Origin: Fusibacter ferrireducens
Lineage (GTDB): Bacteria; Bacillota; Clostridia; Peptostreptococcales; Acidaminobacteraceae
Assembly: GCF_015352425.1 (NCBI RefSeq)
Contig: NZ_JADKNH010000016.1
Span: 1-64,000, forward strand
DNA: 64,000 bases
Reading direction: 5' to 3'
Shown: positions 58,700 through 64,000 of the stretch, in pieces
Position numbering within the stretch: the first letter of the stretch is position 1
Layout of the letters: every line of letters starts with the position of its first letter
The notes under the pieces: generated by a model
Told to the model about the DNA's origin: nothing
The model's input: only the letters and a program-made list of their open reading frames with translations
Database searches by the model: none
Position numbers and translations under genes: made by a program

Positions 58700-59887
58700 A
58701 TGAGCAGGTGGCAAATGGCAAGAATACCGAATATGCTTATGATGTTTATAATGTCATTTTTATTATTATTTGCAGTGATGTCTGGAAGTCGAGAACTCTA
58801 CTATCTATTTTTTCTTTCTTTGATTTTTAGGGTGTCTATGAGCATGATCCTAAGGCACAATTTTAAAAATATATTTATCATGTATTATACAAGTGCCAAT
58901 GTGATTGAGGCAGGAGATGATATCCATATTGAATACAAAGTTTCAAATACCAGTCTCTTGCCAATTCCTCATGCCAAAATTGAATTTTTTTTAAGCGATA
59001 AACTCGATACGGAATCTTCTTTAAAGGAAATTGCTTATTTTAAGAATTATCAAATGATCAATTTTTCCAAAAAAGTTAAGTGTCCTTACAGAGGGTATTA
59101 TAAGATTGGCAAAGTGCGTGTCACTCTTTTTGATCCTATGATGCTTTCTTCAAGGGTAATTGCTTTTGATAAAGAGATTGATTTAACCGTACATCCTAAA
59201 ATTTTGCCAATACATATCTTGCCTATGGATACACGAGATATACATGGTACATTAAAATCTCATCGAAAGACTGTGGAAGATCGAACCAATATTGTTAATA
59301 TCAGACCGTTCGAAAGAGGCGATAGCCTTAAAAATATTCATTGGAAACTCAGTGCCAAGCTTGACGATATCCAAACCAAGGAGTTTGAGCAAACATTAGG
59401 TGCGAGATTTTTTGTCATATTAGATGGGAGCATGAGTCAATTCAAGGAGGGCATGACATATTATGATGAAGAACGCATGGTTTCATATTGTGCAACTTAC
59501 GTGAAATATGCACTTGAAAATAATATTCAGACGAAATTGATGCTTACCAATAAGCGCGATATGCTAATAGAAGGTAAAGACAGCAATGATTTTGAAAAAA
59601 TATTAGAGGCATTGACAGGATTTGAATCCAATGGTGAGGCGCAATTGATAAATCATTTACAGCATGTCATAAGTCGAAATGGCACCTTTAGCACGTGTTA
59701 TCTCATAACTTATAAATTATCATCTGAGTTAGTGGCTTTTTTACAGCGTTCACGTCGAGAGGGCCTAATGTTCAAAGTCGCTGTTTTTAAAGCGAAGGCA
59801 TCCACCAGTCCTGCGCTTCTCGACTTAATTGAAAATGCACATTTTGATGTCAATTTCGTGGACAAGGAGTTGATTTTCAATGAGTAG
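58700..59887 (+). CDS. DUF58 domain protein
   Basis: The 395-residue protein has two N-terminal membrane segments (about 10-50), an Ig-like extracellular-type region and the DUF58 core with IRPFERGDSLKNIHWKLSAK, followed by a von Willebrand A-like fold (FFVILDGSMSQF). The ATG at 58715 has AGGTGG just upstream and may be the real start. It overlaps the transglutaminase gene by 8 nt. Usual partner of MoxR ATPases; role not established. Confidence 0.85.
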   Translation: MSRWQMARIPNMLMMFIMSFLLLFAVMSGSRELYYLFFLSLIFRVSMSMILRHNFKNIFIMYYTSANVIEAGDDIHIEYKVSNTSLLPIPHAKIEFFLSDKLDTESSLKEIAYFKNYQMINFSKKVKCPYRGYYKIGKVRVTLFDPMMLSSRVIAFDKEIDLTVHPKILPIHILPMDTRDIHGTLKSHRKTVEDRTNIVNIRPFERGDSLKNIHWKLSAKLDDIQTKEFEQTLGARFFVILDGSMSQFKEGMTYYDEERMVSYCATYVKYALENNIQTKLMLTNKRDMLIEGKDSNDFEKILEALTGFESNGEAQLINHLQHVISRNGTFSTCYLITYKLSSELVAFLQRSRREGLMFKVAVFKAKASTSPALLDLIENAHFDVNFVDKELIFNE

Positions 59888-62255
59888 GAAATATCAATGG
59901 CTGGCGGGTTTTATCATTTATGGTGCGCTTTTAATGTTGATGAATCACTTTGTCAATTATGCCCTCAATTCAACTCAATTTATATGCCTTGCAATTGTAA
60001 GCTACACCCTGTGTATCGTTTTTATTTTATATAGGAAATGGCTTGCACGCATATGTACGGTAGCTTTTCTATGCGTCCTTTTCATCTATGCTTTAGATGC
60101 CGCTTTAGAACATTTATTTGTGGATGAGATGACCCTTAGAAATGATCTGATTGTATCGACTGAACAGGAAATGGATTTAGAAAATCAGCCTGTAGATGCG
60201 ACCTTAGAGACGGAAGCGCCTGCATCTGGATTCACCGTTTATCAAAATGTGCATAGAATTAGGCAGGATCTGGACTACCAGAAAATTATAAATTTTGTAA
60301 AGTGGTTAACAGAAAGCAGAGGCAACCACAAATCGGTTGACGATGAACGATATGAACGCATATTATTTGTAGGCATGTCCTTCACATTGGCCTTGATTTT
60401 ACAATTAATAATGAGATATCGTTATAGTAAAGTATTGCTGCTGATCCCCTTTTTTGCATTTGTGTGGATGTGGTATCAGTATGTGGATTTGCCACGTCGA
60501 ATTTACGCTTATTATTTTATAGGGGTCTTCATATTTTATGTACTGGATCGACAGAATTCATTAAAAAAACGATCTCAGGACTATGGTCGCGATTACTACA
60601 AGTCCAGAGCATTATTTCAGTTTTCCGCAGGGATTGGCCTCTTAATGATTTTAGTAACAATAGTAGTCACTACAGTGTTTCCAATCAAAAAGTTTAATCA
60701 GTTAACAGAGCCAATAATTCCCCATATTTGGGGTGGAAGAAGTGGTTACTCCAGTGGGCACATAAAAATGTATACGCTCAATGACACAGCCTATCAGTCC
60801 AGCGACAATCAGCTGGGGGGACCCATTAAAAGCATAGATCGTGATACGCCGTTGTTCTGGGTAAAAATGGATCAAAAACAGTCTAAATCTCTCTATTTAA
60901 AAGGTAATGTAAAAGATTATTACGATGGCTACCAATGGTTTAGTCATGCGAATACCTATAAAAAGGCGTTTGAATTTTATCTCAGTGAACCCAGAAATGT
61001 AGATTATCTTAACAGTGTGCTCTTTGAAGAAGTCAGTGGCACCATCCGATTTGATCATATGGATACCATCACGCTTTTTTCACCGATGGGGTTATATAAT
61101 ACAAGTCTTGGAGAGGATGTATTTGTATCCATAGACAATGAAGCCTTTTATAAGGCTGGTGCCTTTGTGAAGTTTTTAGAGACCTATCACTTTAACTCGG
61201 CAAATAAAGATTTTTTACTTTCTAAAGAAGTGGACTATTTACAATTGCCCGACAATATTGACAGAGGCATCTATCAGCTGGCACGAAATCTTGGGGCGTA
61301 TGGTAAAACGTCTGATGAAAAAATGCTTATAATGACCCGTTTTTTACTTCAAAATTATCAATATACATTAAATCCTCCGAAATTTGATAGAGATCGAGAG
61401 TTTGTTTCCAAGTTTTTATTGGATACACGCGAAGGTTATTGTACCTATTTTGCAACGGCTCTTACAGTTATGGCTAGAATTAATGGGATGCCGGCAAGAT
61501 ATGTGGAAGGTTTTAGAATTGATCCCAATGAGGAGAATAGTCAAGATTATAGCATGGTTACAGAAGGCGATGCACATGCTTGGTGTGAGGTCTATCTCGA
61601 AGATAGAGGATGGGTTATTTTCGAAAGCACACCACCTTATGCAGACCTTCAATTATCATCTGAACAAAGTGAATCCGTGCATCTTGATCAAATGCTTGAA
61701 AAAGAAGAGACGACTATTGTATCGGCTTCAAATCTAGATAGAGAGGCATTTAAAGAAAATCTGCAGGAAGAACAGATGAATTTTGGGGATACAGGAGATG
61801 ACAGTGGGCTTGTTCAAGTGGAAAACAGACAGAAACAAGAGCTCGATTTAAGTCTCGTTCTCATGGGGAGCATATTGACTTTAATAAGCATCCTTTTAAT
61901 TGCTGTTGTCGTTTCATATGTCATAAATATGAGCAAAATTAGAGCAAATGGCACTAGGAAGAATGCACTTAGGATGACATACTACTTGGCGTATTTATTA
62001 AGAGCTCTGCACCCGAATCAAGGCGTCTTATTGGATCATCTCATAGTCGAGACGCAGTTAGAGGATGAGGCGCAAATGAAAATATTAACATTTATTTACA
62101 ACAATCGAGCAGATGCTGATGTGGTTTTTGTGAATGAGGTCTCATCACTGTTAAGTAAAGCCATTGAACAGCAAGAATTAAAGTTTAAGTTGAAATTTGG
62201 ATGGCTTAAATTGGCTCGTATCAAAATTTTCAACTTGCGAAAAATCGTACTCTAG
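59880..62255 (+). CDS. Membrane protein with transglutaminase-like domain (TgpA type)
   Basis: The 791-residue protein has N-terminal membrane segments (about 7-80, then 155-260), an extracytoplasmic transglutaminase-like domain (about 440-590) and a membrane segment near 650-680. The catalytic Cys521 (REGYCTYFATAL) and His566 (GDAHAWCEVYL) are present; the acidic residue lies in the WVIFESTPP stretch. It is probably a surface protease-like or crosslinking enzyme controlled by the MoxR-DUF58 pair. Confidence 0.87.
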   Translation: MSRKYQWLAGFIIYGALLMLMNHFVNYALNSTQFICLAIVSYTLCIVFILYRKWLARICTVAFLCVLFIYALDAALEHLFVDEMTLRNDLIVSTEQEMDLENQPVDATLETEAPASGFTVYQNVHRIRQDLDYQKIINFVKWLTESRGNHKSVDDERYERILFVGMSFTLALILQLIMRYRYSKVLLLIPFFAFVWMWYQYVDLPRRIYAYYFIGVFIFYVLDRQNSLKKRSQDYGRDYYKSRALFQFSAGIGLLMILVTIVVTTVFPIKKFNQLTEPIIPHIWGGRSGYSSGHIKMYTLNDTAYQSSDNQLGGPIKSIDRDTPLFWVKMDQKQSKSLYLKGNVKDYYDGYQWFSHANTYKKAFEFYLSEPRNVDYLNSVLFEEVSGTIRFDHMDTITLFSPMGLYNTSLGEDVFVSIDNEAFYKAGAFVKFLETYHFNSANKDFLLSKEVDYLQLPDNIDRGIYQLARNLGAYGKTSDEKMLIMTRFLLQNYQYTLNPPKFDRDREFVSKFLLDTREGYCTYFATALTVMARINGMPARYVEGFRIDPNEENSQDYSMVTEGDAHAWCEVYLEDRGWVIFESTPPYADLQLSSEQSESVHLDQMLEKEETTIVSASNLDREAFKENLQEEQMNFGDTGDDSGLVQVENRQKQELDLSLVLMGSILTLISILLIAVVVSYVINMSKIRANGTRKNALRMTYYLAYLLRALHPNQGVLLDHLIVETQLEDEAQMKILTFIYNNRADADVVFVNEVSSLLSKAIEQQELKFKLKFGWLKLARIKIFNLRKIVL

Positions 62256-62310
62256 TCACTATAATTCATGTTATAATATTAGTCAGTCGGAAAAGAAGTG
62301 AGAGGATAAA

Positions 62311-63648
62311 ATGAACGTAAATTTAAAGACAATGCCGCATGATATCAATGCAGAGCAAAGTGTTATTGGCTCATTGTTATTGGACAGTGATTTAATTGGA
62401 GATGTTCTGGAAATCATCACCTTTGACGAGGAATTTTATAATGAAGCACATCGTGAAATTTTCAGAACTGTTAAAGACTTGTTCGCAAATGGAAAAACCG
62501 TGGACCTTATAACGATTTCGGATGAGCTCATGAAGAATCAGTTACTTGAAACTGTTGGCGGATTTGAGTATTTGACGGAATTATCAGATGTAGGTACACT
62601 GATTTCCAATGTGACTAACCATGCAAAGATCATTCACGAAAAGTATATTTTAAGACGTTTGATTAAGTCATCGACAGACATCGTGGAAAAAGGTTATAAC
62701 AATCAAGATGTTGAAGGCCTTATAGAAGAAGCCGAATCCAATATTTTCGAAATTTCTCAAAATAAAAATAAAAAGGGTTTTCAGCCTATAGCAGATGTTT
62801 TACAGACCACTTATGATAAAATAGTCATGCTTCATGAAGATCCTCATGCCCTTACAGGTATTCCCACAGGCTTTGAAGCGCTGGATGAGATGACTTCTGG
62901 CATGCAAAAAGCAGATTTAATTTTAGTTGCTGCAAGACCCTCCATGGGTAAGACGGCTTTCGCCTTAAACTTATGCCAAAATGCCGCTGTTAAAGAGAAG
63001 AAGAGCGTTGCCATTTTTAGTCTTGAAATGGGGGCAGACCAACTTGTACAACGTCTTTTAAGCGCGCAGTCTCTTGTTTCGATTTCTGAGATCAGATCTG
63101 GAAATATACAGGATGACGATTGGTATAAGCTTGCAAGAAGTAGTGCACAGCTTGCAGAAGCCAAAATTTTTATCGATGATACGCCAGGGATCACTGTGGC
63201 TGAGATGAGAAGTAAGTGCCGTAGGCTCAAGATGAACCATGGTCTTGATATGATCATGATTGACTACATCCAGCTTATGTCGGGTGGCGGAAAACAAGAA
63301 AATAGGCAACAGGAGATCTCAACAATTTCTAGATCTTTAAAACAAATTGGGAGGGAAATGCAGTGTCCTGTCATTGCACTTTCACAGCTTTCCCGGGCGT
63401 CAGAACTCAGAGCGGATCATAGGCCAATTCTTTCAGATTTACGTGAGTCGGGTGCCATAGAGCAGGATGCCGATTTGGTTATGTTTCTCTATAGAGATGA
63501 ATATTATAATCCTGAAACGGTGGATGAAAAATTAAAAGGCATTGGTGAAGTGATTATTGCAAAACAAAGAAATGGTGAAACGGGTAAAGTGTATTTAGCT
63601 TGGTTAGGGCAGTATACCAAGTTTGCTAATACTTCTCAAATGAGGTGA
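62311..63648 (+). CDS. dnaB: Replicative DNA helicase DnaB
   Basis: Hexameric 5'-3' helicase that drives the fork (named DnaC in Bacillus). It has 445 residues: an N-terminal DnaG-interaction domain (starts PHDINAEQSVIGSLLL), Walker A at 208-215 (ARPSMGKT) and Walker B DMIMIDYIQLMSG. No intein is visible. TATAAT-like boxes at 62260 and 62272 could be its promoter. It normally follows rplI directly; here three genes intervene. Confidence 0.96.
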   Translation: MNVNLKTMPHDINAEQSVIGSLLLDSDLIGDVLEIITFDEEFYNEAHREIFRTVKDLFANGKTVDLITISDELMKNQLLETVGGFEYLTELSDVGTLISNVTNHAKIIHEKYILRRLIKSSTDIVEKGYNNQDVEGLIEEAESNIFEISQNKNKKGFQPIADVLQTTYDKIVMLHEDPHALTGIPTGFEALDEMTSGMQKADLILVAARPSMGKTAFALNLCQNAAVKEKKSVAIFSLEMGADQLVQRLLSAQSLVSISEIRSGNIQDDDWYKLARSSAQLAEAKIFIDDTPGITVAEMRSKCRRLKMNHGLDMIMIDYIQLMSGGGKQENRQQEISTISRSLKQIGREMQCPVIALSQLSRASELRADHRPILSDLRESGAIEQDADLVMFLYRDEYYNPETVDEKLKGIGEVIIAKQRNGETGKVYLAWLGQYTKFANTSQMR

Positions 63649-63652
63649 CACA

Positions 63653-64000
63653 GTGGTTCCAGAATTTAGAAAACTGAGAAAAGCGGATATCTATCAATTT
63701 TCAAAATGGGGTAGACATGAAGATCCCAGATTTTATCAGTACAATTTTCCCTTTGATACGAAGGAAGAGTTTGATGACTGGTTTAGAACAAAGCAGAAAT
63801 GGATTCGAAGAAAAGTCTACGGTTTATTTTTAGATGCGCATCCAGTTGCTTTTATTACTTTAAAAAACATAAATTGGTTTAAGAGAAGCGCAGAACTTGG
63901 GATTGGTGTTGATCCAAATTACCTTGGCAAGGGTTTGGGTACTGTGGCTTTAAATAAATATTTGGAATATATTTTTAACAGTTTTCCAATAGAGACTATG
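63653..64000 (+). CDS. GNAT family N-acetyltransferase (truncated by window edge)
   Basis: The frame is open from the GTG at 63653 (GAGGTGA just upstream) to the end of the window, 116 codons without a stop. The N-terminus VPEFRKLRKADIYQFSKWG, the central ELGIGVDPNYLG and the acetyl-CoA loop GKGLGTVALNKYLEY are typical of RimJ/RimL-like GNAT enzymes. It begins 4 nt after dnaB. The substrate cannot be told from this part. Confidence 0.8.
   Translation, partial: MVPEFRKLRKADIYQFSKWGRHEDPRFYQYNFPFDTKEEFDDWFRTKQKWIRRKVYGLFLDAHPVAFITLKNINWFKRSAELGIGVDPNYLGKGLGTVALNKYLEYIFNSFPIETM

Overview
This is a chromosomal replication-origin window from a low-GC, Gram-positive-type bacterium, most likely a member of Clostridia (Bacillota). 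The reasons are the order gyrA-gyrB-recF-yaaA-dnaN-dnaA | oriC | rpmH-rnpA-yidD-yidC-khpB-mnmE-mnmG-rsmG-parA-parB, a large SRP RNA with an Alu domain, an rsbV-rsbW-sigB module, strong AGGAGG ribosome-binding sites with frequent TTG/GTG starts, and an rpsF-ssb-rpsR-yybS-gdpP-rplI block. A relationship to Fusibacter/Acidaminobacter-like Clostridia is only a guess. There are no insertion sequences, prophages or CRISPR arrays.

Layout. 1-250: leader and consensus promoter of an rRNA operon that runs off the left edge on the minus strand. 471-1742: trpS with its promoter and terminator. 1942-3628: sigB, rsbW, rsbV (minus). 3783-5497: a membrane protein of unknown function and a terminator shared with gyrA. 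5520-14049: the minus-strand replication operon gyrA to dnaA. 12531-12700 and 14075-14442: a bipartite oriC, with a DnaA-box cluster upstream of dnaA and boxes plus a DnaA-trio-like unwinding element between dnaA and dnaN. 14566-22787: plus-strand rpmH to parB, then two parS sites, one of them inside the operon terminator.

23146-28333: a lipid kinase, a Fis-type regulator, and a four-gene operon that I do not recognise as any named system: two paralogous HTH/coiled-coil proteins, a coiled-coil protein and a membrane-anchored OmpA-like protein. It sits close to oriC/parS, and repeats precede it. It is the best candidate here for an undescribed system, possibly linking origin DNA to the envelope. 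28336-29409: tRNA-Arg(CCT), tadA, tRNA-Ser(GGA) and SRP RNA. 29673-34416: two tandem PAS/GAF/HD-domain membrane sensors, only the second with an intact GYP motif. 34485-37128: dnaX (with a candidate programmed frameshift signal), ybaB, recR. 37255-41293: a MalT/LuxR-type ATPase regulator, a DUF2442 protein and fructokinase.

41417-47070: a compact Tad/Flp pilus operon (CpaE-like, CpaF, TadB, TadC, Flp-like prepilin, two small membrane proteins, CpaB). 47136-48743: a hybrid histidine-kinase homologue whose H-box histidine is arginine. 48798-53001: an RNA methyltransferase, a propeller-like protein, CvpA, a YedF-DUF3343 sulfur/selenium pair and DUF951. 53026-57732: rpsF-ssb-rpsR with an S6:S18-type leader, yybS, gdpP, rplI. 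57775-62255: a MoxR-DUF58-transglutaminase module inserted between rplI and dnaB. 62311-63648: dnaB. 63653-64000: the start of a GNAT acetyltransferase cut by the window edge.

Most genes are transcribed away from oriC. The window therefore combines replication initiation, segregation, tRNA modification and ribosome/secretion biogenesis with accessory signalling and surface-appendage genes on the right side.
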